Source: Bin5 sp965261695
Lineage (GTDB): Bacteria; Chloroflexota; Anaerolineae; Caldilineales; Caldilineaceae
Length of the DNA stretch: 64,000 nt
Direction: 5' to 3'
Assembly: GCA_965261695.1 (NCBI GenBank)
Contig: OZ253474.1
Location: forward strand, 1,550,001 to 1,614,000
This document shows, piece by piece, positions 51,847 to 61,053 of the stretch (its first letter is position 1; each line of letters opens with the position of its first letter). Made by a program: the position numbers and the translations under genes. The notes beneath the pieces were generated by a model. That model worked only from the letters and a program-made list of their open reading frames with translations. It did not search any database and was not told the DNA's origin.

Positions 51847-52475
51847 GGTTTTCTCTCCTCAAAGTCCGGCGCCTCTGTATACAAACCTGACTGCGAGTGC
51901 GAGAGTTCCACATCCTCATCAACTGAACTGCGTAACTCAGGCTGAAGCGGACGGGCTGGTTGGGACTCGCTGGCCGCTCTGTGGGCGCGCCAGTGGTCCA
52001 AAATCAGGGGATACTCCCGTTCCATATAGACGTAGAAATCCCGCATTTCTTCAAGACGTTGACGGCGGGCGGGGGAGGCTCCGTCGAGCAGAGCGAGACC
52101 CCTTTCAGACAGACGCCGTAACTCGGTAAACTGTTTTTTCGCCTTCTCCTCCATAATGTGTGACCAGGAGTCAGGCACGACGCGGTAATAATCGCGGCGT
52201 TGGCCTGACATGCTTAGCCGCTCGATGATCCCCATCTGGATCAGCATGCGGGTGCCGGTACTGATGGAGGATTTGCTGGCCTGCAGGGCATCGGTCAGTT
52301 CGTGCATTGTCTGGTGGGGCGGATCGCAGATGAGGAGCCAACTCAGGATCCTGCCGGCCATGCGAGGCAGACCGGCCTCTTCCCAGTATAGCCCGAAGCT
52401 CTCCACATATTCGTGCATGTTGTTCATCGGCAACGAGACTTCGGTGGTCAGCGGCTTGTGGTTGGCGGCGCTCAT
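51804..52475 (-). CDS. GbsR/MarR-type transcriptional regulator
   Basis: The 223-residue protein has a winged helix of the GbsR/MarR type: FGLYWEEAGLPRMAGRILSW as the leading helix, then LTDALQASKSSISTGTRMLI as recognition helix and ERLSMSGQRRDYYRV as wing. A helical dimer region and a disordered C-terminal tail follow. ATG 52475 overlaps the upstream permease stop (ATGA). It closes an operon encoding an ABC-2 exporter, whose promoter carries dense inverted repeats. I infer it represses that promoter, probably in response to an exported compound. Confidence 0.88.
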   Translation of the reverse strand: MSAANHKPLTTEVSLPMNNMHEYVESFGLYWEEAGLPRMAGRILSWLLICDPPHQTMHELTDALQASKSSISTGTRMLIQMGIIERLSMSGQRRDYYRVVPDSWSHIMEEKAKKQFTELRRLSERGLALLDGASPARRQRLEEMRDFYVYMEREYPLILDHWRAHRAASESQPARPLQPELRSSVDEDVELSHSQSGLYTEAPDFEERKPCLETIDNKKYHKL

Positions 52476-53557
52476 GTTTCCAGGGCCAGTTTCTGCTGTT
52501 GGCGACCCACGACGCTGTTGAGAAGGACCAGCAGCGCGACGGAGATGAGAGCCAGCACCGCGATATCGAGAGCGATCTCGGCGATACCCGCGCCGTTCTG
52601 ACTCACTTCAAGCAGTGGATTCATCAGATAGTAGGTGGGGAAGATGCGGCCGATCCACTCGGGCACCTGCGGAAATATCTTGAGGATGCCGGGCGCGTAA
52701 AGCAGAATTCCCGCGACCTTGATGATACCCAAGAAAGTATCCATGTCCTTGGAGACGGAGCCCAGGATGATGCCGAAGGCCGAGGACATCAGCCCACCGA
52801 GGGCGATCACGAGCAGAAGGAGGGCGATCTGGCCGGCGAAGGCGCTGTTGATCAGCAAAATGATCGTGCCCATAATTCCACTTAGAATGAAGCCTATCAG
52901 CGTCTTGGACAGGTAGACGTCGAGCAGCGAGGTGGGCGTAGAGGTCAATGCGACCAGCGTGCGATTCTTTTTCTCGTCGAGCAGCGATGCGGCCGGGAAA
53001 AAGAGCCCACCGAGTACGATTGACATGATCAGGAGTAGGGGCAACAGACGCTGCGACCAGGTCTGCGCGTTGGCGCTGCCGATCTGCTCCGCATTGACGC
53101 TTACAGGAAGCTGTTCGATGCTGGTCCCGATTCCCTCCGTCATGGCGCGCGCGACGACCGAGTCCAGGAGCAGGAGATTGCGCACGCCGGCCTCTCCCCA
53201 GCGGTAGAACGTGTAGTCGACTTCTGCGCTGTCGCTTTCGAGGGCCGCGGCGAAGCCGGCGGGCAGGCTGAGGCCGACCTCTTCACTGCCGCGTTCGACC
53301 GCGCTTTGCAGCGCCGCGTCGGAATCGTAGACGGTGGTGTTGATGCTGGGGTGGTCGAGCAGCGGCCGGGTAAACTGTTCGCTGGCGCCGGGGTCGTAGA
53401 TGCCCAGGCGCGGTGTCTGCGCAAGCAGGTCGCCGAAGACAAGCGCGATGAGAAGGCTGATGATGACCGGCATCACAAGTACATAGACGATCATGAAGTT
53501 GGCTGCGCCGAGACGCGCGTCTTTTCCTATCAGAACTGCAATACGCTTAATATCCAT
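52472..53557 (-). CDS. ABC-2 type permease, subunit 2
   Basis: The 361-residue protein has the layout of DrrB/YhaP-type permeases: one N-terminal span (FMIVYVLVMPVIISLLIALV), a large extracytoplasmic domain of about 150 residues, then five spans including LLPLLLIMSIVLGGLFFPAA and the ABC-2 loop EKKNRTLVALTSTPTSLLDV. The start at 53557 overlaps the stop of the upstream permease gene (TGATG). A longer open frame to 53791 overlaps that gene and is spurious. It forms a heteromeric exporter with the neighbouring permease and ATPase. Confidence 0.9.
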   Translation of the reverse strand: MDIKRIAVLIGKDARLGAANFMIVYVLVMPVIISLLIALVFGDLLAQTPRLGIYDPGASEQFTRPLLDHPSINTTVYDSDAALQSAVERGSEEVGLSLPAGFAAALESDSAEVDYTFYRWGEAGVRNLLLLDSVVARAMTEGIGTSIEQLPVSVNAEQIGSANAQTWSQRLLPLLLIMSIVLGGLFFPAASLLDEKKNRTLVALTSTPTSLLDVYLSKTLIGFILSGIMGTIILLINSAFAGQIALLLLVIALGGLMSSAFGIILGSVSKDMDTFLGIIKVAGILLYAPGILKIFPQVPEWIGRIFPTYYLMNPLLEVSQNGAGIAEIALDIAVLALISVALLVLLNSVVGRQQQKLALET

Positions 53558-54615
53558 CAGAATTTCCTTAATATGGCTGCCGTTCCGACCGCCATCGAAC
53601 CTGCGCCAACCAGGAGCAGAAGCGCCAGGTTGCCGGCCACGTCTGCCCAGCCGGCGCCGAAGTTGATGATGCGGTGCAGAGAGTCCACGAAAAAGAAGGA
53701 AGGGATTAGCTCCATCCAGCCGGTAGAGAGGCCGGGCAGGAGAACCGAAAAGCCGGGGAACACCATAGGTATGATAAACACAATGGTCCACCCCATCACG
53801 GACGTATTGTCCTTTGAGATTGCGGCGATAAAGAAGCCCAGGCCGACCATCAGGAGGCTGCCCAGCAGCAGCGTTGTCAAGAGAAGGAGCGGCGCGGTGC
53901 CCAGGATACCCATCACGGCACTCAGGAGCAGTACCTGGCCGAAAGCCAGGACCAACCCCATCAGGGCCTTGCCGACAAAGAACTGATGAAGGCGCAGGGG
54001 GCCGGTGACGAGGGCGCGTGCGGTGCCATTGTCGATGTCGCGGTTGAGGAGCGTCGCCAGGCCAAAGACCTCTATAACCACGATCAGCATCAGCAGAAGG
54101 GGCGCGAACCGGTCGCGCATCGAGAGGGAGGCGCCGGTCATGTCATTGCCGAGCACGACCTTGGTGTCGTTATAGCGGGCTAAGCTAGCCAGTGTCTCAG
54201 GATTCACGGTGTTGGCGTAGAGCACCAGCACATCGTGGAAAATCTGCTTGGCTTCGGTGGGGACGCCGGGTGCGTAGTAGGCATTCAGCTCCACCTGCTC
54301 CCCTCTGGCGGCGGCCGCGGTCAGCTCTGCAGGAAGCGACAGGCCGACGAAGAAATCACCGGTCTCTTCCAGCGCGGTCAGCATCTCGGCCTCGGAGTCG
54401 AATATGGTATAGTCGCCAGGATCATCAACGAGGCGCTGGTAGAGGGGAATCTCCCGATCCTCGATGAAAAAGGCCATGCCCAGGCTTTCGTCCATCTGGT
54501 TGGGGAGCAGGAAGTAGATGGTAAGGTAGGCGACCATGCCTAAAGCGGTGACAATGGCGAAGAAGCGGTGGCGGAAGAAGAGTTTGATATCATTGACGAC
54601 GAGTGTGCCGATCAT
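53557..54615 (-). CDS. ABC-2 type permease, subunit 1
   Basis: The 352-residue protein is a paralogue of the next permease: one N-terminal span (FFAIVTALGMVAYLTIYFLL), an external domain with SLPAELTAAAARGEQVELNA, then five spans, with the conserved NRDIDNGTARALVTGPLRLH loop and GWTIVFIIPMVFPGFSVLLP. Its start overlaps the end of the ATPase gene by 4 nt. Together with subunit 2 it makes the membrane part of an exporter of unknown substrate. Confidence 0.9.
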   Translation of the reverse strand: MIGTLVVNDIKLFFRHRFFAIVTALGMVAYLTIYFLLPNQMDESLGMAFFIEDREIPLYQRLVDDPGDYTIFDSEAEMLTALEETGDFFVGLSLPAELTAAAARGEQVELNAYYAPGVPTEAKQIFHDVLVLYANTVNPETLASLARYNDTKVVLGNDMTGASLSMRDRFAPLLLMLIVVIEVFGLATLLNRDIDNGTARALVTGPLRLHQFFVGKALMGLVLAFGQVLLLSAVMGILGTAPLLLLTTLLLGSLLMVGLGFFIAAISKDNTSVMGWTIVFIIPMVFPGFSVLLPGLSTGWMELIPSFFFVDSLHRIINFGAGWADVAGNLALLLLVGAGSMAVGTAAILRKF

Positions 54616-55478
54616 CCTTGTAACCCCCTGCCGGTGATATCGAAGAAGATATCTTCCAGCGACGCTTCCTCGCTGTGGATGGTGAGGATGCGTTCGTTCT
54701 TAAAGAGATCGAAGACTGTCTGCGGAGTCTGATCTTCATCGAGCGTCACTTCGCGCACTTCGATATCGCCGGTGGGTAATTCGACCTCCACTTTGAGCGC
54801 GCGCAAGCCGAAGCGCTGTTTGAGACGGGCAGGCGTGTCGAGGGCGACGATTTTGCCTTGATTGAGAAAGGCGACCCGATCGGACAGCTTGTCGGCTTCA
54901 ACCATATCGTGCGTGGTCAGAAAGACGGTGGTTCCCCTCTGGGTAGCGGCGCGGATCAAGGTGTGGATCGTCTCGGTGGAGACGGGATCGAGGCCGTCGG
55001 TCGGTTCGTCGAGGAAGAGCATCTTGGGATCGCTTACGAGGGCGCGCGCCAACATGAGACGTTGCTTCATGCCTTTGGAGTAGTTGGCGACGTGTTCCTG
55101 GTCGCGGCCGCCGAGGCCGACCTTTTCGAGAAGGTTGATGGCGTCGAAATTGGATACTTTGTAGAGTTTAGCGAAGAGATCTAGATTTTCGACGGCGCTC
55201 ATCTGCTCGTACAGGTTGGTGAATTCAAAGGAGATGCCGATTTCCTGCTGCACCTGTTTGCGCTCCTTGACGATATCCATGCCCAGGAGCGTGGCCGTAC
55301 CTTCTTGGGGTGTCAATTGTCCGGTCAGCATTTTGACGACGGTCGATTTACCGGCGCCATTGGGGCCGAGAAAGCCGATCACTTCGGCTTCGGCCACGTC
55401 GAAGGAGATATCGTCTACGGCGAGGATGTCGCCGTAGCTGAAACTCAAGTCTTTCACCGAAATCGCGGGTTGTGCCAT
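54612..55478 (-). CDS. ABC transporter ATPase
   Basis: The 288-residue ATPase has Walker A GPNGAGKST, signature NYSKGMKQRLMLA, Walker B MLFLDEPTDGLD and H-loop LTTHDMVEADKLS, followed by a C-terminal ABC-2-type domain ending in ASLEDIFFDITGRGLQG. It is the first cistron of the leftward operon, downstream of a near-consensus promoter at 55539-55567. The translation start ATG 55478 has AAGGAGCAATAGC before it on its strand. Confidence 0.92.
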   Translation of the reverse strand: MAQPAISVKDLSFSYGDILAVDDISFDVAEAEVIGFLGPNGAGKSTVVKMLTGQLTPQEGTATLLGMDIVKERKQVQQEIGISFEFTNLYEQMSAVENLDLFAKLYKVSNFDAINLLEKVGLGGRDQEHVANYSKGMKQRLMLARALVSDPKMLFLDEPTDGLDPVSTETIHTLIRAATQRGTTVFLTTHDMVEADKLSDRVAFLNQGKIVALDTPARLKQRFGLRALKVEVELPTGDIEVREVTLDEDQTPQTVFDLFKNERILTIHSEEASLEDIFFDITGRGLQG

Positions 55479-55538
55479 GCTATTGCTCCTTACAGAGGAC
55501 GCTTGCGCAGAAGGTCATGCTTTCGAACGATGCTCAAT

Positions 55539-55583
55539 ATTCTAGTATGTTCAGTTTGTTCTGTCAATGCTGAACAGACAGAA
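55539..55583 (-). promoter_or_regulatory. Promoter with overlapping operator for the exporter operon
   Basis: Read leftward, TTGACA (complement of 55562-55567) and TAGAAT (complement of 55539-55544) are spaced exactly 17 bp. Two interlocked inverted repeats cover it: TGTTCAG at 55548-55554 with CTGAACA at 55570-55576, and TTCTGTC at 55559-55565 with GACAGAA at 55577-55583. They overlap the -35 box and spacer, as expected for a repressor site. The GbsR/MarR-type protein encoded at the end of the operon is the natural candidate ligand. Confidence 0.8.
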
Positions 55584-55853
55584 TTTTCTGACATTGGGTT
55601 GACGTTTGTATTGTGAAATTCTTATTGCGTATTGCCAGATTCACGCGTGGGCATCTCTAACAGGACCGGTGGACTTCATGGAGGGATGTCAAACCTTTCC
55701 ACGAGATATTTATGATCAAGAAATTCTGGAATCCCGCTCTCTGGCGTATACTTTGCTTCAAAGCCGGATGAGATGTGAAGGCAGGGCAGGACCGGAGGGC
55801 CTCCCGTTCCCTCGAAAACTGTTGGACACGAAACACAAGGAGAACTAACGAAA

Positions 55854-56672
55854 ATGGAGACGCTGATCCTTAACGACAGCGGTCGACTTCCCGTGATTGG
55901 GCTGGGCACGTGGGCGATGGGAGGCGATCGCAGGCCCGATCACTCGCGCGATCACGAGATGACCGCGCTGATCCAGGATGCGATCGAGATGGGCTATACG
56001 CACATCGACACGGCCGAGATGTACGGCGCCGGTCATTGCGAGGACCTGGTCGGGCGCGCGTTGCAGAACTTCGCGCGGGAAGACATTTTTGTTACGACCA
56101 AAGTGTTGCCCGATAACCTGCGCCATGATGATCTGTTGCGCGCGCTGGACGGCAGCCTGCAACGGCTGCAAACCGACTACGCCGATCTCTACCTCATTCA
56201 CTGGCCCAACCCCGATGTGCCGCTGGAGGAGTCGTTCAAGGCGCTCAACCGGGCCGCGGCCGACGGGCGGATACGGCGTGTCGGTGTCAGCAACTTCGAT
56301 GTGCCGCTCCTGCGCCGGGCGCAGGAGTTGTGTGCGACGCCGGTAGTAAACGACCAGGTGCGCTACAATCTGCACACGCGCAACCCGGAGCAGAGCGGGC
56401 TGTTGCGCTACTGCCAGGAGAACAACATCGTCCTCACCGCCTACTCGCCCCTGAAGGACGGCGTGATGCAAAACGAGGTTTTGACGGCGGTCGCCCGCAA
56501 GCACGGCGCAACGGCCGCGCAGGTGGCGATACGCTGGCTCACGCGCAAACCGCAGGTGGTGACGATCCCGATGTCGAGCAACCGGGCGCATCTGCGCCAG
56601 AATCTAGAGGCGTTGACGCTGGAGTTGGATGAAGAGGATGTGCAGCGCTTGAACCAGGCCACCGGCCACTAG
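55854..56672 (+). CDS. Aldo/keto reductase
   Basis: The 272-residue enzyme is an NADPH-dependent TIM-barrel reductase of the AKR superfamily. The catalytic Asp and Tyr are in HIDTAEMYGAGHCEDLVG, the Lys in FVTTKVLPDNL and the His in LYLIHWPNPDVPLEES. Cofactor-binding positions near the C-terminus read VVTIPMSSNRAHLRQN. Length is normal for the 2,5-diketogluconate reductase-like group. The stop codon TAG at 56670-56672 overlaps the insertion target of the IS element that follows. The first two bases are the TA target duplication, and the third base comes from the element. Confidence 0.93.
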   Translation: METLILNDSGRLPVIGLGTWAMGGDRRPDHSRDHEMTALIQDAIEMGYTHIDTAEMYGAGHCEDLVGRALQNFAREDIFVTTKVLPDNLRHDDLLRALDGSLQRLQTDYADLYLIHWPNPDVPLEESFKALNRAAADGRIRRVGVSNFDVPLLRRAQELCATPVVNDQVRYNLHTRNPEQSGLLRYCQENNIVLTAYSPLKDGVMQNEVLTAVARKHGATAAQVAIRWLTRKPQVVTIPMSSNRAHLRQNLEALTLELDEEDVQRLNQATGH

Positions 56673-57896
56673 TAGTTCAACAGTCTTTTATTGTCGGATA
56701 AAGGCGTTCGAGTTTGATGCGAGCATCAGCGGTGGTGAAACGCCAGTTGACAGACGAAGCAGAAGCATTGCGGCGATTTTGCCAAGCTGTGATTTGCTGC
56801 ATCAAGGTGTGTTTGTCAGGGATGCGAGCGTTCAAGCACTGTCGATGCAGGACACTGAGTTCGATTTCAGCCATATTGAGCCAACTGCCATGCTTGGGGG
56901 TGTAATGGATTTCGAGTTTGGCGGCAATGCGGCGGGCCTCGGCCGCCGGGAACGCTTCATACAAAGATGCGAGTTTGTGCGTATTCAGATTGTCCATCAC
57001 CACGACGATCGTGTCTGCCTGCGGGAAATGGATATCGATCAGGTCGCGCATGCAGTGGGCAAAATCGACCATGGTGCGGCGCGCCGTCACCTTGACATGA
57101 CGCCAAGCTTGCAGCGGTGCGAAGCAGAGAAAGAGGTTGCTGGTGCCGTTGCGTTCATACTCGTAGTCATATTTGGCCACCGCACCCGGTCGGGGCGGCA
57201 GAGGCAGACGGGTCTCTTTGGTCAGCTGTTTGCTGCCTTCATCAAAACAGACCACAGGTCGTTTTGCATCCTGCTGCCGATGATAGACCGAAAGCGTATC
57301 TTCCATGGCGCAGACGAACTCGGCGCTCGCCGCCTCCGGTATACACCACGCATCTTTCAACCAAGGCTTAAGTTCGTTTTTTTGAGCGTCGTGCGCACCG
57401 TTTCACGCGAAATACGCTCGACAACCTCTAATTCGACCAGCTTATCAGCCAGCAGCTGCAGCGTCCACTGCTCCCGTCCATCCGGTGCAGCGCTACACGC
57501 TAACTGCACCAACCGGGCTTCGCCCGCACCATCCAAGACGCGTGGTCGCTTCCGTTTCGGTCGCGTGTGGGTGAGGGCGGCTTCGATCCCGACTGTGACA
57601 CACCGCTCCCGAACTCGCTCGACCGTGCGCGGGTGCGCCCCTAATGCCTTGGCAATCTCGGCATCGCACCAGCCCCCGCCCGCTTGCGCTTCATCGGCCA
57701 TCAAAAGGATGCGAGCCCGTCTTAAGCGGCGCCCCGACCCTGTGCCTGTGTTCACCTGCCCATCCAGTTCCTTGCGCTCTTCCTCTGTCAAGCGCACCCG
57801 ATATCGTTTCGCTGGCATCTTTCCTCTCCTTGTGTCTGCGTCTCTGGAGAGTGTGCCACAGTTTACCTATCCGTCAAACCCTACCTGTTACACTAC
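56672..57896 (-). mobile_element. IS630-type insertion sequence, about 1.22 kb
   Basis: The element is flanked by TA at 56670-56671 and 57897-57898, the target duplication typical of IS630/Tc1 elements. Terminal inverted repeats begin GTAGTTCAACAG at the left and, read inward from the right end, GTAGTGTAACAG. A second matched block (TTGTCGGATA and TTGACGGATA) lies about 20 nt further in. It carries one transposase in two overlapping frames. Removing one TA and the element joins CAC-TAG-CCAC, so the reductase stop codon is kept with or without the insertion. Confidence 0.88.
56677..57818 (-). CDS. IS630 family transposase (frameshift-made)
   Basis: The first frame (57818 down to 57357) encodes the helix-turn-helix part (EEERKELDGQVNTG, then CDAEIAKALGAHPRTVERVR). 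The second (57360 down to 56677) encodes the DDE domain with VVCFDEGSKQ, VVVMDNLNTHK and KHGSWLNMAEIELSV. Where they meet the coding strand reads CTC followed by seven A residues and CG. A -1 slip on the A7 run gives TLKKNELKPWLKDAWCIPEA, the expected continuous family sequence. The complete product has about 380 residues. Programmed frameshifting of this kind is known in the family, so the element is probably active rather than broken. Confidence 0.88.
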
Positions 57897-57913
57897 TAGC
57901 CACAGGAGACATT

Positions 57914-59302
57914 ATGCTTCCCACCGAATCGATCCGCCGTGTGCTGGACGCTGCGCTCACGAACGGCGGCGACCTGGCGGAAATCTACCTGGAGAATACG
58001 GAGCGGCTTTCCCTGACCCTAGACGAGGGCCGTCTGGAAGAGGCGACGCAGGGCAACGACATCGGCGGCGGCGTGCGCGTCTTCTATGGCAACAACGCGG
58101 CCTACGCCTACACCGACGACCTCAGCCAGGAGTCGTTGACTGAGGCGGCTACGGCGGCGGCAGCCGCGGCCCGTGGCGCAAACGGCACGCGCGTGACCGC
58201 CGACCTGACCAAGAGCACGAGCCGGGTCGACTCCCGGATCGTGCGCCCTTTTGAGCAGATGTCCACGCGGGAGAAGGCCGAGGCGCTGCGGCAGATGGAC
58301 GCGATCACCCGCCGGCACAGCCCACATATCGTCAGCGTTCAGTGCGGTTATACTGAAACGCGCCGCCGGGTCTGGATCTACAACTCAGATGGCGTCTGGG
58401 CGGAGGATGATCGCTCCTTCCTCGAATTTCGCGGGCAGGTAACCGCGCAAAAGGGCGACGTGCGCCAGTCCAGCGCGACGGGGATCGGCGGCCAGGTCGG
58501 GCTGGAGTTCTTCGACGAGCGCGATCCGGTGCAGATGATGCCGGAAGCGGCTGATACGGCTCTGCTGATGCTGGAGGCCAGGCCGGCGCCCGCCGGTGAG
58601 ATGCCCGTCGTCATCACCAATGGCTGGGGCGGCGTGCTCTTCCACGAAGCTTGCGGCCACTGCATGGAGGCCGATTTTATCACCAAAGGCGCATCCGCCT
58701 ACACCGGCCTGGTGGGCGAAAAGGTTGGGCCGGACTTTCTCACCGCGGTTGACGACGGCACGATCCCCGGACGGCGGGGCACGATGCGATTCGATGACGA
58801 GGGCGCGCCGACCAACCGCACGGTGCTGATCGAAAACGGCATTCTGCAGGAGTATATGTGGGATCTGACCGAAGCCCGTCGCGCCGGCCGGGCGTCCACG
58901 GGCAATGGCCGCCGCCAATCCTTCCGTCACATGCCGATGCCGCGCATGACCAACACATTTATCGACGCCGGCCCGCACGACCCCGAGGAGATCATCCGCT
59001 CGGTGCAGAAGGGGCTGTATGCCAAGAGGCTCGGCGGCGGCCAGGTGGAGATCGGACGCGGCGATTACGTTTTCACCGTCACTGAGGGCTGGCTGATCGA
59101 GGACGGCAAGCTCACTGCGCCGGTGAGGGGGGCAACGCTGGTCGGCAACGGACCTGAAACGCTGCGCCAGATCGATATGATTGGCACGGACATGGCGCTG
59201 GACCCGGGGCGGGGCATGTGCGGCAAGGGGCAGTGGGCGCGCGTGAGCGTCGGTCAGCCGACCGTGCGCGTGCCGAAGCTGACGGTTGGCGGAACGGAAT
59301 GA
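57914..59302 (+). CDS. tldD: TldD-type metallopeptidase
   Basis: The 462-residue protein is the catalytic partner of the TldD/PmbA (TldE) pair, which processes peptides such as microcin precursors and degrades unfolded peptides. The zinc motif HExxxH is H244-E-A-C-G-H249 in LFHEACGHCMEADF. YLENTERLSLTLDEGRLEEA at the N-terminus and LGGGQVEIGRGDYVFTVTEG near the C-terminus are family stretches. ATG 57914 follows AGGAGACATT, which lies 15 nt beyond the IS end, so its native ribosome site survived the insertion. Its promoter may have been displaced. The partner gene follows 82 nt downstream. Confidence 0.94.
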   Translation: MLPTESIRRVLDAALTNGGDLAEIYLENTERLSLTLDEGRLEEATQGNDIGGGVRVFYGNNAAYAYTDDLSQESLTEAATAAAAAARGANGTRVTADLTKSTSRVDSRIVRPFEQMSTREKAEALRQMDAITRRHSPHIVSVQCGYTETRRRVWIYNSDGVWAEDDRSFLEFRGQVTAQKGDVRQSSATGIGGQVGLEFFDERDPVQMMPEAADTALLMLEARPAPAGEMPVVITNGWGGVLFHEACGHCMEADFITKGASAYTGLVGEKVGPDFLTAVDDGTIPGRRGTMRFDDEGAPTNRTVLIENGILQEYMWDLTEARRAGRASTGNGRRQSFRHMPMPRMTNTFIDAGPHDPEEIIRSVQKGLYAKRLGGGQVEIGRGDYVFTVTEGWLIEDGKLTAPVRGATLVGNGPETLRQIDMIGTDMALDPGRGMCGKGQWARVSVGQPTVRVPKLTVGGTE

Positions 59303-59337
59303 AGGTCAGTGGTTAGTGAATATTGGTTAGTGGACTA
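59303..59337. repeat. GTCAGTGGTTAGTG-type intergenic repeat
   Basis: Two tandem variants, GTCAGTGGTTAGTG and TTGGTTAGTGGAC, fill the gap after tldD. A further copy (GTCAGTGGTTAGTAACC) lies at about 60757 after pmbA, and related CACTGGCCACTG forms lie at about 9200 and 30855. The copies are intergenic and moderately conserved. Confidence 0.5.
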
Positions 59338-59384
59338 AAAAATCTTCCCCATCCGTCATTGGGGGCGGGACAAGGAGCGCAGGC

Positions 59385-60737
59385 GTGGACTATCTCAAAT
59401 TGGCCCGGGATATCGTGTCGCGGGCGGTCGAGCGGGGCGTTGAGGCGGAAGCCTATATCAATGTCGGGCAGAACACGGAAGTCAATGTTGATCGGGGAGA
59501 GGTGGAGAAGCTCTCGCAGGCGGGAGCAAAAGGGCTGGGCGTGCGCGTGATCCGGGACGGCAAGATGGGCTACGCCTACACGTCCGACTTCACTGCGGGC
59601 AGCATCGAGAAGACGATCGAGGCGGCGGTCACCCTGTCCGATGTCGCGGACGGCGATGAGTACCGCACGTTGCCGGCGCCGCAGCCGCTGCCGGAGGATG
59701 ATCTGGAGATCTACGATCAGGCGATTGTTGACCTGCCCATTGGACGCAAAGTTGATATAGCGAGACGAATTGAGAAGGCCGCTTTGCGCTACGATGAACG
59801 CATCGTCCTGACCAATCGCTGCACGTTGCTGAGCCAGTACGGCACAGTGGCGATTGCCAACTCCAAGGGCATTGCCGGCAGCTACGACAAAAGCTTCATC
59901 GGCGGCTATCTGATGGCGATGGCCCAGGACGGGAGCGACCGCTCGATGGCATTCGGATTCGACTTTGGCTCGCGCCTGTCCGACTTCAGGCCGTCCGAGG
60001 TCGGGAAAGAGGCGGCGCGCAAGGCGGTCGGCATGTTGGGCGGCAAGCCGGTGCCGACGCAGCGGGCGACGGTCGTCTATTCGCCGCTGGCGGCCACAAG
60101 CGTGCTCGGCGCGCTTGCGCGCGCGCTGGGAGCAGACGCGATGCAGCGCAATCGCTCCTTTCTCAAGGACAGGATCGGCCAAACCGTCTGCGCCGAAATG
60201 GTTTCGGTGCTGGACAACGGGCGACTGCCCGGCGGGATCGCCACGCGCCCTTTCGACGACGAGGGCGTGCCGACCGCGGCCACGCGCCTGATCGATGAAG
60301 GCGTATTGCAGACGGCGCTGTACGATCACTACACCGCCACCCGCGACGGCACCGCCAGCTCCACCGGCAACGCCGGCCGCCGCTCCCACGCGGCCCTGCC
60401 CTCGCTGGATGCCAGCAACTTCTACTTCCAGCCCGGCCATCAGACGCCTGAAGAGGTGATCGCCGGGGTGGAGCAAGGGCTGTATGTGGAAAGTGTGATG
60501 AACACGGCCAGCATCAACCCGATCAGCGGCGACTATTCGATCTCGGCCAAGGGCTACTGGATCGAAAACGGCGCGCTGAGTTATCCGGTCAACGAAGTTA
60601 CGATCGCTCTGCCGATGCAGGAGTTGCTGCAAAACATCAAAGCGATCGGCAACGACCTGACCTTTGTGCCGATGATGGGCGCGCTGGGTTCGCCGACGCT
60701 GCGGGTAGACGGGGTGATGATTGGGGGGAGCGGGTAA
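59385..60737 (+). CDS. pmbA: PmbA/TldE-type protein
   Basis: The 450-residue protein is the non-metal partner in the TldD/TldE protease. It lacks the HExxxH motif, as expected for the PmbA subgroup, and has SRAVERGVEAEAYINVGQNT at the start, KGLGVRVIRDGKMGYAYTSD, the late STGNAGRRSHAALPSLDASN and NPISGDYSISAKGYWIENG. GTG 59385 follows AAGGAGCGCAGG. Adjacent order tldD-pmbA is common in bacteria and archaea. No microcin-like precursor is visible nearby. Confidence 0.92.
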   Translation: MDYLKLARDIVSRAVERGVEAEAYINVGQNTEVNVDRGEVEKLSQAGAKGLGVRVIRDGKMGYAYTSDFTAGSIEKTIEAAVTLSDVADGDEYRTLPAPQPLPEDDLEIYDQAIVDLPIGRKVDIARRIEKAALRYDERIVLTNRCTLLSQYGTVAIANSKGIAGSYDKSFIGGYLMAMAQDGSDRSMAFGFDFGSRLSDFRPSEVGKEAARKAVGMLGGKPVPTQRATVVYSPLAATSVLGALARALGADAMQRNRSFLKDRIGQTVCAEMVSVLDNGRLPGGIATRPFDDEGVPTAATRLIDEGVLQTALYDHYTATRDGTASSTGNAGRRSHAALPSLDASNFYFQPGHQTPEEVIAGVEQGLYVESVMNTASINPISGDYSISAKGYWIENGALSYPVNEVTIALPMQELLQNIKAIGNDLTFVPMMGALGSPTLRVDGVMIGGSG

Positions 60738-60800
60738 CTGCAGGGGATAGTGGATAGGGGTCAGTGGTTAGTAACCGCTATGACCACTTTTTGCTATTGA

Positions 60801-61034
60801 TTAGCGTGAGGCGGGCGTAGACTTGGATCTCACGAGTTTATGGCGGCGTATCGTGATCTGATCTGGGCGAAGACCGAGGGACTCAAGTGTGCTTCCGTCT
60901 GGCGCGCTGAATTCAACTTCATACGCTTCGCCGTCGGCAAGGATCTCAACCACGGTGCCGGCTTGTCCAAGGTTGAGATTGTATTCGGGCAAGTCGCATG
61001 TGAGAACGACCAAATCAAGCAGTTCGATGTTCAT
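60801..61034 (-). CDS. DUF4926 domain protein
   Basis: The 77-residue protein matches the DUF4926 layout: LLDLVVLTCDLPEYNLNLGQ, AGTVVEIL and YEVEFSAPDGSTLESLGLRP, a small SH3-like beta barrel. It begins 19 nt after the DUF6883 gene on the same strand. The two families are frequently neighbours. Pairing of two small proteins in this way suggests a toxin-antitoxin or toxin-immunity unit, with this one as the likely antidote, but that is inference. Confidence 0.8.
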   Translation of the reverse strand: MNIELLDLVVLTCDLPEYNLNLGQAGTVVEILADGEAYEVEFSAPDGSTLESLGLRPDQITIRRHKLVRSKSTPASR

Positions 61035-61053
61035 GGGCTCACACCTCCCGTTT

